In this document: piece after piece, positions 16,401 to 23,726 of the stretch
Position numbering within the stretch: position 1 is the first letter of the stretch
Layout of the letters: the number at the start of each line of letters is the position of its first letter
Assembly: GCA_021736645.1 (NCBI GenBank)
Contig: JAIPFM010000042.1
Span: 1-34,345 of the forward strand
Length of the DNA stretch: 34,345 nucleotides
Direction: 5' to 3'
Source: Phycisphaerae bacterium
GTDB taxonomy: Bacteria > Planctomycetota > Phycisphaerae > Sedimentisphaerales > Anaerobacaceae
The notes under the pieces: generated by a model
What the model was told of the DNA's origin: nothing
Seen by the model: only the letters and a program-made list of their open reading frames with translations
Databases searched by the model: none
Position numbers and translations under genes: made by a program

Positions 16401-16670
16401 TTTGTGGAACTCACCAATGTCGGCACTGAAACCATCAATTTGAACCTGATCAAATTCACCGGAGGCATCGAGTTTACCTTTCCGAACATCGAACTGGCGC
16501 CCGGCGAACTCATGGCCGTGGTCCAGGATCGCGAGGCGTTTGAAGCCCGATACGGCACAGATATACCTGCGGCCGGTCAGTATACCGGTCACCTCGATCC
16601 CGGAGAAAAAGTCCGACTCGAAGATGCGCTCGGTCAAACCCTCTATGAGGTCACAGTCCAGGGGCATTAA
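13407..16670 (+). CDS. Secreted CotH-family protein with lamin-tail and chitobiase-like domains
   Basis: 1087 residues. CotH proteins are atypical protein kinases, shown for Bacillus spore-coat CotH; extracellular homologues are common in glycan-degrading bacteria. Order: signal peptide (1-23); lamin-tail domain (34-172, VINEFLASNSS and DWIELYNHG); chitobiase C-terminal-like domain (185-266); CotH domain (about 275-690) with FRVRGRSS (329-336), Lys342, YVGVYVFMEKIKRDENR (420-436) and GPVWDYNLSMGN (559-570); second chitobiase-like half (700-740, LYYTLDGSDPR); an inserted jelly-roll domain (770-925, VAYLNGVEVARS); the other chitobiase-like half (940-976, VKARALIGNAWSA); and a short lamin-tail domain (980-1087). 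WDYN has Asn where WDxD is usual. The frame could also start at GTG 13395; ATG 13407 gives a cleaner signal peptide, and neither ribosome-binding site is strong. It ends earlier in its last lamin-tail domain than its two paralogues do. Confidence 0.88.
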   Translation: MRMSNPMMSGVFCLLCLVQVDASPSVEPMPSDIPLVINEFLASNSSRETDPQGQHEDWIELYNHGPHAIDMGGMYVTDNVSDPTQWQIPPGTMIGPGDYLMLWADNDVTDAGLHTSFKLAANGEEIGLFDRDGITLIDSVIFSSQTPDLSYGRYPDASEDWRFLWLPTPGRENSDAYLGEVQALTFSHDNSIHDAPFFVTLATDTEEAVIYYTLYGDDPLRLNGRGKPVGKVYTEPILIDKSTCLRAQAIKTGWKSSSLEARTYTFLDPDVRTFSSNLPIVIIETYGQRVVYSGNLDYTPSSVVVLEPDDTSGRAAIHGPFEFSGRSGFRVRGRSSSFLWPKMQYALELWDPYDGDKPVSLLGLPAESDWVLLGPYSDKTLMRTVLPFQWSNEIGRYAARTQFVEMFLNTDDRVLSYGDYVGVYVFMEKIKRDENRVNIKALAPGHNDEPEITGGYLLRKDWAESPHFNTVTGMELEYREPEAQEITEPQKAYIKGYMDEFETVLYGNDFKDPAEGYVKYIDVASFIDFHLLTEMPKNSDSYYHSTFMVKDRAKTLELGPVWDYNLSMGNFGNGSLSSALGWYYPERTANGTHKWFIRLFEDLEFRLKTADRWFELRETVFSHDKLLADIDTYAWLLDEAQARNFERWDVLGQQIDYNPPGWSDRNTYQKEVDWLKTWLEDRLAWMDQAMAEERASVPPLFFIEGVEHNDNGYVQRGSTLSLSSEEGRLYYTLDGSDPRLPGKAQQTESPRLVLVPEEAGKTLLIPSGSISDAWTGAGFFSERDWMTGAGTIGYDTEGAYRDLIDTDLGDRMSQGQTGCYIRAHFNNAIEDMTPYDIMTLRMRYDDGFVAYLNGVEVARSHAPMSLSWNAVATAEIPDGAAIDYQDFDLSSHLTALKQGQNILAIHGLNLGPGDSDFLISFELVIENSPPSGDFGMSPSAHAYMAPMTLTQSVTVKARALIGNAWSAMNTATYVVGPVAEALYVTRVTAQPPQESEAAFVELTNVGTETINLNLIKFTGGIEFTFPNIELAPGELMAVVQDREAFEARYGTDIPAAGQYTGHLDPGEKVRLEDALGQTLYEVTVQGH

Positions 16671-16725
16671 ACGTGTCCGGGCAGCCAATCCCCTTGGCGC
16701 AGTGTCAGCCGTCCTGTTTATTGTC

Positions 16726-16755
16726 TTGAATCGTGGACGTCATTGATGCTATACT
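16726..16755 (+). promoter_or_regulatory. Likely promoter of the PQQ-like propeller gene
   Basis: TTGAAT (16726-16731) and TATACT (16750-16755) are separated by 18 bases, with a TGC extended -10 before TATACT, 53 bases ahead of the chosen start codon. Confidence 0.6.
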
Positions 16756-16808
16756 CCCGTCTGCCTGTTGTAAGAGCACCATTGACCAAACACCGGAAGG
16801 AGCATCGC

Positions 16809-18149
16809 GTGAACGTAATGCTTGACAATGACATCCGAAAGGTCGCTTTATTGACCGCCCTCGTGCTGGTCGCTTCAGCATTGAGTGCTGCCGGCGCGGA
16901 CTGGCCCTGCTTCCTGGGGCCGAACCATAATGACACGTCACCCGAGACCGGCCTGGCGCGGTCGTGGCCCGAGGCAGGGCCGCGCGTGCTCTGGACCCTG
17001 CCGCTTGGGGAAGGGTACGGCGGTGCTGCCGTGCGTGATGGTCAGGTCTATATTCTGGACCGTGTCGAGAACCAGCGAGATATCCTGCGCGTTCACGACC
17101 TCGAGACGGGACGCGAGGCATGGACCTTTGCCTATGACGCGCCGGGCAAGCTGAGCTTCAACGGCTCGCGCAGTGTGCCGGCTGTCACTCGGCGTCATGT
17201 CTATACGACCGGCCCTTTTGGCCACGTGTATTGCCTGGATCGCGAGACGCACGAGGTGGTGTGGAAACGTCATCTCGTCGACGATTTTGAAGGGGGCAAA
17301 CTGCCCATGTGGGGCATCGGTTTCTCGCCCTACGTCTACAAAGAATGGATTCTCCTCTCGCTCACGAACAGCCGTGCCGGGCTGGTCGCCCTGAATCGGG
17401 AAACCGGACGCACCGTGTGGGAATCGCCTGCGGATCCCCTGCCGAAATCCAGCGTGGGCAACTACATGACACCTCGCGTGCTGACGCTGGGCGGCGTGGA
17501 TCAGGTGGTGCTCTCGGCGACCGACGAGGCCGAAGACCAGGGGCAGATCAGCCGGGGCCGCATTATTGGCTTCTCCGCCACAGACGGCAGCGTGCTCTGG
17601 ACCCTGAATGACCTCACAGGCCATATCACCCAACCGATTGCAGCAGGACCGGACCGCATCCTGATGACCAGTTCCTACCCTGCCCACACCATGCTGCTCG
17701 AAATCAAGCGCGACGGCGAAGCCTTCACCGTGCGCAAGATCTTCGAGGTCGCGGACTGCGGAAGTCAGCTGCACGTGCCGATCGTCTACGACAGTCACTT
17801 CTACCTCAACGGCAACAGCAACAGGGTGCGTGACGGGTTGCTCTGCCTGTCCCCGTCAGGTGATGTGCTCTGGCAGACCACGAACACGCGCAAGCTACCC
17901 ACGGCCCGCGATGGTCTGCCAAAATTCGATCTGGGCAACCTGATCCTGGCCGACGGTATGTTGTTCATTCTCGATGGGGCCAAGGGCAGCCTTCACCTCA
18001 CCGAACCGAGCCCGGACGGCTACAAGGAACTGGCGCGTGCCGCGCTGCTGGACGGCAAGCAGATCTGGGCGCCCATGGCCCTGTCACGCGGGCGCCTGCT
18101 GATTCGCGATCAGGCACAGATGAAATGCCTGGATGTCAAGAATCCGTAA
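16809..18149 (+). CDS. Secreted PQQ-like beta-propeller repeat protein
   Basis: 446 residues. A signal peptide (about 1-31, ASALSAAGA) is followed by DWPCFLGPNHNDTSPETG, the usual opening of the planctomycete PQQ-like propeller family. Blade motifs then recur: DGQVYILD, VYCLDRETHEVVWKRHL, LVALNRETGRTVWES, IIGFSATDGSVLWTL and LLCLSPSGDVLWQT. No quinone-dehydrogenase active site can be recognised, so it may be a binding or scaffold propeller rather than an enzyme. Start: GTG 16809 lies six bases after GGAAGGAG; ATG 16818 is the alternative, and the open frame back to 16743 has no ribosome-binding site. Its codons look richer in GC-ending CGC/GCG than its neighbours, a possible sign of separate ancestry. 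The ACCGT/ACGGT hairpin just after the stop lacks a T tract. Confidence 0.9.
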   Translation: MNVMLDNDIRKVALLTALVLVASALSAAGADWPCFLGPNHNDTSPETGLARSWPEAGPRVLWTLPLGEGYGGAAVRDGQVYILDRVENQRDILRVHDLETGREAWTFAYDAPGKLSFNGSRSVPAVTRRHVYTTGPFGHVYCLDRETHEVVWKRHLVDDFEGGKLPMWGIGFSPYVYKEWILLSLTNSRAGLVALNRETGRTVWESPADPLPKSSVGNYMTPRVLTLGGVDQVVLSATDEAEDQGQISRGRIIGFSATDGSVLWTLNDLTGHITQPIAAGPDRILMTSSYPAHTMLLEIKRDGEAFTVRKIFEVADCGSQLHVPIVYDSHFYLNGNSNRVRDGLLCLSPSGDVLWQTTNTRKLPTARDGLPKFDLGNLILADGMLFILDGAKGSLHLTEPSPDGYKELARAALLDGKQIWAPMALSRGRLLIRDQAQMKCLDVKNP

Positions 18150-18214
18150 ACCGTCAGCACGGTGTCTGTTGCCTGGCATCCCTTTGGCGCGGCCATTGCG
18201 TTTGAGAGGCAGTT

Positions 18215-20092
18215 CTACTGCTTCATGCCGAATCCATAGGCAAACAGAGGATCATAGTCTGTGTCACCCACATTGATGGGGAGTTGATCCACGCTTCTGG
18301 GCCAGGTCACGGACAGCTTGCCCTTGAATTTGTAATCACCGAAGAGTACATCTGCCACGCCCTGGCCTTCTGTGCCGGGCAGCCATGCCGCCACAAAGGC
18401 ATCAGCCTGGGCCAGCACGTCATTGATGATCAGGGGCCGGCCGGACAGGAGAATCACCACCACGGGCATGCCGGCCTGCTTCAGGGTCTTGACCAGTTGG
18501 AGGTCTTCAGCCGTAATGGCCAGCGCTGCACTGTCGCCATTGCCTTCTGCATAGGGACGTTCACCCATGACCACCACCCCCACGTCAGCGCCGGCTGCAT
18601 TGGAGCCATCCTGGGAATAGGTCACCTCCGTGTCCCCGGACACAGTCTGCTGGATGGCCTGGAGGATCGTGGTGCCGCCTGTGGTCACCTCACCCATCTT
18701 GCCCTGCCAGTCTATGGTCCAGCCGCCGCACTGCATGCCAATGTCATTGGCGCCAATGCCGGCCACGTGAATGCGTGCTGCCTTCTTGCTCAAGGGCAGG
18801 GTCTTGCGGTCGTTCTTGAGCAGGACCAGGGATTCACGCACGGCCTGACGACCGACCTCACGATGCGCGGCTGAGCCCACCTGGGGCCACAGGCTGCGGT
18901 CTGTCAGTTGAGAACGATCCTGGTCCATGAGGCCCATGGCAAACTTGACGCGAAGAATGCGGGTGACTGCATCGTCAATGCGTGACATGGGCACCACACC
19001 TTCTTCCACCAGGGCCTTGAGGTTTGCGTGGAATTCCTTGTACTTGCTGGGGATCATGCCCATGTCCATGCCGGCATTGATACAGATGCCAATGGCGGTC
19101 TTGTAGTCCGGATGCACCTGATCAATGGCGCGATAATCGGAGATGAGAAAGCCCTCAAAACCCATTTCATCCTTGAGGATTTCGGTGAGCAAACGCTTGC
19201 TGGCTGAACACTTGACACCGTTCCAACTGCTGTAGGACGGCATGATGGTGGCCACGCCCGCGTCAATGGCCGCTCTGTACGGAGGCAGGTGAATGGCACG
19301 CAATCCCGCCTCGTCGATTTCAGTATTGCCCTGATCCAACCTGGTGCGCACCGCGTTTTGCCCGTCCGCCTCTGTGGTCACGGCCGTGGTACCGCCATCA
19401 CCAATGAAGTGCTTGGCACAGGCTGCCACTGCCAGAGGATTGCTCAGGTCATCGAGCTGGAGCCCGTGGACTGACGCGGCACCGAGGCGGCCCACCCACA
19501 TGGGATCTTCACCCAAACCTTCATACGTGCGGCCCCATCTCTCATCACGGGGTATGGTGACACACGGGGCAAAGGTCCACTGCACGCCTGTGGCACGCAT
19601 CTCCAGGGCCGTAATCTTGCCAATCTGCTGCATCAATGCAGGATTGCGCGTACATCCGAGGCCGATATTGTGCGGAAAGATGACGGCATTGATCACGTTG
19701 CTGTGGCCGTGCACCGCATCCACACCATACAGCAGAGGGATCCCCAGCCGCGTACTGAGTGCCTGGGTTTGATACATGTCATACATGTCCGCCCAGTTTT
19801 CCACGCTGTTGCCTGCCTTGGGATCGGAACTGCCGCCGCTGAGCACAGAGCCCAGGTGATATTTGGCCACATCTGCAGGGTCCTTGAGGAACTCGTTGTC
19901 CGGCTGGATCATCTGACCGATCTTTTCGTCCAGCGTCATCCGGGCCAGCAAAACGGCCACCTGATTATCCTGGGCCGCCAAGCCCCCCCCGGTTTTGACC
20001 TCACGAACCACGCAAGAGCTCAGGCTCAGGCACACCAAAACCAGACACACACAGAAAATCATGCGACTGACACAAAACGTTTTCTTCGACAT
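18215..20092 (-). CDS. Glycoside hydrolase family 3 beta-glucosidase / exo-beta-glucanase lipoprotein
   Basis: 625 residues. It most resembles plant-type exo-1,3/1,4-beta-glucan glucohydrolases (barley ExoI), releasing glucose from the ends of beta-glucans or oligosaccharides. The signal peptide carries a good lipobox, LSSC, at Cys27. GH3 N-terminal barrel: [14 protein letters not shown] (120-133), [16 protein letters not shown] (182-197), [11 protein letters not shown] (226-236) and [10 protein letters not shown] with nucleophile Asp319. C-terminal sandwich: [10 protein letters not shown] (455-464), [11 protein letters not shown] (510-520) carrying the probable acid/base glutamate (511 or 516), SGRPLIIND, and [20 protein letters not shown] (568-587). 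ATG 20092 is chosen (GGAG seven bases upstream) over an upstream ATG at 20125. It is convergent with the propeller gene and downstream of GH2 on the same strand, 455 bases apart. Confidence 0.95.
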   Translation of the reverse strand: MSKKTFCVSRMIFCVCLVLVCLSLSSCVVREVKTGGGLAAQDNQVAVLLARMTLDEKIGQMIQPDNEFLKDPADVAKYHLGSVLSGGSSDPKAGNSVENWADMYDMYQTQALSTRLGIPLLYGVDAVHGHSNVINAVIFPHNIGLGCTRNPALMQQIGKITALEMRATGVQWTFAPCVTIPRDERWGRTYEGLGEDPMWVGRLGAASVHGLQLDDLSNPLAVAACAKHFIGDGGTTAVTTEADGQNAVRTRLDQGNTEIDEAGLRAIHLPPYRAAIDAGVATIMPSYSSWNGVKCSASKRLLTEILKDEMGFEGFLISDYRAIDQVHPDYKTAIGICINAGMDMGMIPSKYKEFHANLKALVEEGVVPMSRIDDAVTRILRVKFAMGLMDQDRSQLTDRSLWPQVGSAAHREVGRQAVRESLVLLKNDRKTLPLSKKAARIHVAGIGANDIGMQCGGWTIDWQGKMGEVTTGGTTILQAIQQTVSGDTEVTYSQDGSNAAGADVGVVVMGERPYAEGNGDSAALAITAEDLQLVKTLKQAGMPVVVILLSGRPLIINDVLAQADAFVAAWLPGTEGQGVADVLFGDYKFKGKLSVTWPRSVDQLPINVGDTDYDPLFAYGFGMKQ

Positions 20093-20249
20093 CTGTTCAC
20101 TCCTTATTTCAAAGTGGTATTCCAAAGGTCCTTAAATCAAACACCGTCAGGCCGAACGCCATGTGACCTGTGAACCTCAACCCATCATGACGCTTGCACA
20201 CCTCATTGCAGGAAGCGTTCAGAGCACTATAGAGACTCAAACTCACGGC

Positions 20250-20273
20250 ATGCGCAATGGCGCATTTTTTTTT
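20250..20273 (+). terminator. Orphan plus-strand terminator-like hairpin
   Basis: ATGCGC-AATG-GCGCAT followed by a run of nine Ts is a compact intrinsic terminator on the plus strand. No plus-strand gene lies upstream of it; the region belongs to the 454-base gap between the two minus-strand hydrolase genes. It may end a small or antisense RNA, or be incidental. Confidence 0.55.
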
Positions 20274-20379
20274 AAAATACGATCAATCGCCCTGTCTCAT
20301 CTGCCGATATGACCCAGTGTACGCTTTGTTCAAGAGAGACGCCAATGGCTCAGAAAACAAGATAAGCAAAGGTCGCATA

Positions 20380-20550
20380 ATGCCTGACACCCATATGAAA
20401 TCAAAGCCCATAAAATATATTCTGATCGCAGGCAGTTGTATTATAATCATCCTTCTGGTGCATTTTAGGCAACATATCAAACAATACCTTCCCTGTGAAA
20501 TCACGGTGAATATGAGTCGTCTCATTGAGATCAGAGATCAAGGACGTTAG
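20380..20550 (+). CDS. Possible small single-membrane-segment protein
   Basis: A 56-residue frame MPDTHMKSKPIKYILIAGSC... has a clear hydrophobic helix, YILIAGSCIIIILLVHF (about 14-30), with basic residues before it and a cytoplasm-like tail. It matches no family I know. The ribosome-binding site is poor (only AAAGG at a distance), and its last four bases overlap the end of the convergent GH2 gene. It fills part of the otherwise gene-free gap 20093-20546. It could be chance in an AT-rich region. Confidence 0.25.
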   Translation: MPDTHMKSKPIKYILIAGSCIIIILLVHFRQHIKQYLPCEITVNMSRLIEIRDQGR

Positions 20551-23393
20551 TGCACTGTCAAAATCTCAGTGGCTGACGTCATGCCATCTGACACTGCCTT
20601 GAGTTGAACCTCACCCGTCTGATCGGCCAACGTGCGCAGGATCAGCATGGCCTTTCCAAAAAACAGTGTGCGATAGTTGGCCTGGAAGGGTTCCACACTC
20701 AGAGGATTGCCATTGCCCACACCCACGATTTCTGCCGGTCCCGTGACCTCAAAGCGGATCAGATTGTCGGCCACTGCATTGGGTGTCCCCTGGGCATCCA
20801 GGGCCTCCACCATGATATAGCTCAGATCATCTCCATCAGCCTTGAGCAGGGTCCGATCCGGCGTCAGCTTCAATTGAGCGGGAGCGCCGGCCGTGCGCGT
20901 CACGGCCTCACCAATCACCTGCCCGTCTTTGTAGGCCACGACCTTGAGTTCACCCGGGCGATAGATCACATCGTTCCATCTCAGACGATATGCATAGGTC
21001 ACGTCATAGTAATCGGACTCCACCTTTTTGGCATGGAGGCCCACCTCCACGAGTCCGGCCCAGCTGTTGTTCTGCAGATCCGTAAACTCGATGCGCACAT
21101 AGCGGGTCCTGGCTGATACCTCATGGAAGATCTGTTTGGGACCGCCCCACCGCGGCATGCGACTGGTCGGCTTGGTCACAAGGGTGTCCCACACCTTGGC
21201 GTCCTGAGACACCTTGACCTCGTACGCGTAGTATTTTTCTTCGCGTTCAAATTCCAGAGCCACGAATCCCAGTGATTGGATGGCTTTCAGATCGATCTGC
21301 CACCACTGACCGGTCTCACCGGAAGCGGCCGTCCAGCGTGTGCTCCGGTCGCCATCGATGGCCATGTTGGCCGCATGATTGGCTTCTTCGGAACTGACCG
21401 TGACAGTGCCTGCCAGCGCGAAGTTTTCGGGGCGATCCGGAATCTGCCCCTTGCGTCGCGTACCCAGAGATTCGCCGTTGAGAAACAGTTCCGCAGCATC
21501 GCCATTGGTGTACACAAACACAGGCACGGTCTTACCCTCCTGACCGGGCCAGTTCCAATGCGGCAGGATATGAACCGTGGGTACCTCCGGACGCCAGTGA
21601 CTTCTGTACAGATAAAAGCGGTCCTTGGGCATGCCGCAGAGATCGACAATGCCGAAATACGAACTCTTGGCCTCACGTGAAAACGGTGTGGGCTCGCCGA
21701 TGTAATCGAACCCGGTCCACACAAACTCACCCGCCACAAATCGATCGTCCTCCATGAGCTTGAATTCCTTGTCCGGGATATCAGACCAGTCTGCAGCGCA
21801 GAGATCGTATGAACTGACCTGAAAGTTGTCCGAATAGGCATTCTTGCGATCCGGCAGTGTCAGGTCGTAAAAACCGCGCGTGCTCAGAGTAGATGCGGAT
21901 TCGCTGTAGATGATCGGCGTGTCGGGGTACTTTTCCCGGAATCGTTCATACCGCCTGCCATAGTTCCAGCCGGTCAGGTCCAGGGCGTCGAAGTTGGGCT
22001 GGTCACTCATGTTCGGGATGTGACATCCCATGCCCACAGGACGCGTGGTATCGCAGGCGTGGACAAAGTCACACATATAGGCCACACGCTCAGGTGTCAC
22101 GCCCTCGCCGCCAGCGCCGATCTCATTACCAATGGACCAGACCACCACAGAGGCGTGGTTGCGATCGCGTTTGACCACGTTGGTGATCTGACGCTCACTG
22201 AATGCCTTGAGCGGGGGCTCGCCTCTCTGGCGGCCTGCCGTGCGATCCCATTTGTCAAAGACCTCGTCCCACACCACAATGCCCATGCGGTCGCACAGGT
22301 CCAGAACCTCGGCAGCCGGGGGGTTGTGACTGGTGCGCAGGGCATTCACGCCCATGTCCTGCATGATCTGCAATTGACGCTCCATGGCACGCCCATGAAA
22401 GGCGGCGCCCAGCGGGCCCTGGTCATGGTGCAGGTTCACGCCGAAGAGCTGGACGCGTTTGCCGTTGAGGTAGAAGCCGTCATTGGCCGTGAATTCAAAG
22501 GTGCGCACACCAAACGGGGTGGTGAGTGAATCCACGATCTGGCCATTGTGACTCACCGTGGTTTTTGCGCTGTACAGATTCGGGGTCTTGAGGTCCCACA
22601 GTGTGGGGGCCATCAGATAAAAGGCCTGATCCACGTCACTGGGCGCATTGGGATCAATGGACTGAATGCGTTCATCCACAGCCACCTGCTTGCCGTTCGG
22701 ATCAAACAAGGCCACCTGCAGGGTCACATACTGGATCTCAGTGCCGTGGTTTTCCAGAGTCGTGCGCACGCGCACCGTGTTGGGAACGTTTCTCGGATTA
22801 TTCGTGGGTGTGGTAATGACCTGCCCCCAATGGGCAATGTGCACGGGCTCGCACAGCGTGAGCGTGACCTTGCGGTAGATACCGGCCCCGGGATACCAGC
22901 GCGTGCCCCACTTTTCCATGTCAGTCTGCACGGCCAGGGTATTGTCTTGACCGAATTTGACAAACTCTGTGGCATCCACGCGAAACGGGCTGTACGCATA
23001 GTCCCACTGGCCCGCCAATTGACCGTTGATATAGACCTTTGGAAAGGCCATGACCCCATCAAAATCCAGGTACACGCGTTTGCCTTCGTCAGACGCCTTG
23101 AGGGCAAAGCTCCGTCGGTACCAGCCCTGACCCTGCCACGGCAGTTTGCCTGCATAGCCATTGGCACTTTCATCAAAGGGCCCGGAAATGGCCCAGTCAT
23201 GGGGCACACGTACGGATTGCCAGGTACTGTCGTCAAATACCGGCTGTGTGACAATATTCCTCTGGGGGCCCCTGGCAAAGCGCCACCCTGATGTCAGGAC
23301 TTCAACGGATCGATCGGCGAATGCAGTGCCTGTCACCCCGAGAATCACAATACACATCCAAAGATTGTCCCATATGTTTTGTACCTGCTTCAT
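20547..23393 (-). CDS. Glycoside hydrolase family 2 beta-galactosidase-type enzyme with inserted discoidin domain
   Basis: 948 residues, secreted (signal peptide 1-27, ending TAFA). It probably removes beta-linked galactose or related sugars. Order: sugar-binding jelly roll (30-185, VRVPHDWAISGPFDE, QGQGWYRRSF); Ig-like domain (190-298); TIM barrel (300-600) with FGVNLHHDQGPLG (317-329), ALRTSHNPPA (351-360), acid/base Glu424 in WSIGNEIG and nucleophile Glu498 in IIYSESAST; then a DUF4982-like domain starting at 622 (VFVYTNGDAAELFLNGESLG). That domain is interrupted by an F5/8 type C discoidin domain (657-790, NMAIDGDRSTRW, RYVRIEF) and resumes at YAYRLRWNDVIYRPGELK (800-817), ending in an Ig-like tail. 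ATG 23393 has GGGAG eight bases upstream; a TTG at 23408 overlaps that site. It is divergent from the CotH pair. Exact substrate is not deducible. Confidence 0.95.
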   Translation of the reverse strand: MKQVQNIWDNLWMCIVILGVTGTAFADRSVEVLTSGWRFARGPQRNIVTQPVFDDSTWQSVRVPHDWAISGPFDESANGYAGKLPWQGQGWYRRSFALKASDEGKRVYLDFDGVMAFPKVYINGQLAGQWDYAYSPFRVDATEFVKFGQDNTLAVQTDMEKWGTRWYPGAGIYRKVTLTLCEPVHIAHWGQVITTPTNNPRNVPNTVRVRTTLENHGTEIQYVTLQVALFDPNGKQVAVDERIQSIDPNAPSDVDQAFYLMAPTLWDLKTPNLYSAKTTVSHNGQIVDSLTTPFGVRTFEFTANDGFYLNGKRVQLFGVNLHHDQGPLGAAFHGRAMERQLQIMQDMGVNALRTSHNPPAAEVLDLCDRMGIVVWDEVFDKWDRTAGRQRGEPPLKAFSERQITNVVKRDRNHASVVVWSIGNEIGAGGEGVTPERVAYMCDFVHACDTTRPVGMGCHIPNMSDQPNFDALDLTGWNYGRRYERFREKYPDTPIIYSESASTLSTRGFYDLTLPDRKNAYSDNFQVSSYDLCAADWSDIPDKEFKLMEDDRFVAGEFVWTGFDYIGEPTPFSREAKSSYFGIVDLCGMPKDRFYLYRSHWRPEVPTVHILPHWNWPGQEGKTVPVFVYTNGDAAELFLNGESLGTRRKGQIPDRPENFALAGTVTVSSEEANHAANMAIDGDRSTRWTAASGETGQWWQIDLKAIQSLGFVALEFEREEKYYAYEVKVSQDAKVWDTLVTKPTSRMPRWGGPKQIFHEVSARTRYVRIEFTDLQNNSWAGLVEVGLHAKKVESDYYDVTYAYRLRWNDVIYRPGELKVVAYKDGQVIGEAVTRTAGAPAQLKLTPDRTLLKADGDDLSYIMVEALDAQGTPNAVADNLIRFEVTGPAEIVGVGNGNPLSVEPFQANYRTLFFGKAMLILRTLADQTGEVQLKAVSDGMTSATEILTVH

Positions 23394-23573
23394 AGGTTCA
23401 ACTCCCAAACAGTCGTCTTTCTGTGTGCCCTAGGCCCGGAAATCAGGCCGGCCGCATCCTATTCACCACCATGCCATGAGAAAAGTGAACTTGATTATGC
23501 CCTGAAGTCTAACTCATGCATAAAAAAACGCAAGCCTTGTCAGGAAACACCCCGTTGGTTTACCCTGAAAGTG

Positions 23574-23593
23574 TGTGAAAACATTGTTTCACA
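23574..23593. promoter_or_regulatory. Candidate operator, 20-bp dyad
   Basis: TGTGAAA-ACATTG-TTTCACA is an inverted repeat with 7-bp arms and a 6-base centre. It overlaps the candidate -35 region of the CotH pair and lies in the divergent region shared with GH2. The half-site spacing differs from the CRP consensus (TGTGA-N6-TCACA), so a different dimeric regulator would be expected. Confidence 0.45.
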
Positions 23594-23612
23594 GGCCTTT
23601 TTGTGGTAAGAT
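23584..23612 (+). promoter_or_regulatory. Candidate promoter of the two large CotH genes
   Basis: TTGTTT (23584-23589) and TAAGAT (23607-23612) are 17 bases apart, with TGG directly before the -10 as an extended element. It lies about 115 bases ahead of the start. The rest of 23394-23726 shows no other gene; no clear promoter for the divergent GH2 gene was found. Confidence 0.45.
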
Positions 23613-23726
23613 GGGTGGCATCTATTGGGTAGACAAGTCATGGGCGGTTGGCTCTGGGGCGTTGACACGGCAAACTTGGCAGAATCCGATAATACAGTAC
23701 TCAGGGCAATTTAAAGGGTGATTTAC

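Noticed and set aside
23574..23593. CRP binding site
   Set aside because: The half sites TGTGA/TCACA are ten bases apart instead of six, so it does not fit the CRP consensus; kept only as a generic candidate operator.
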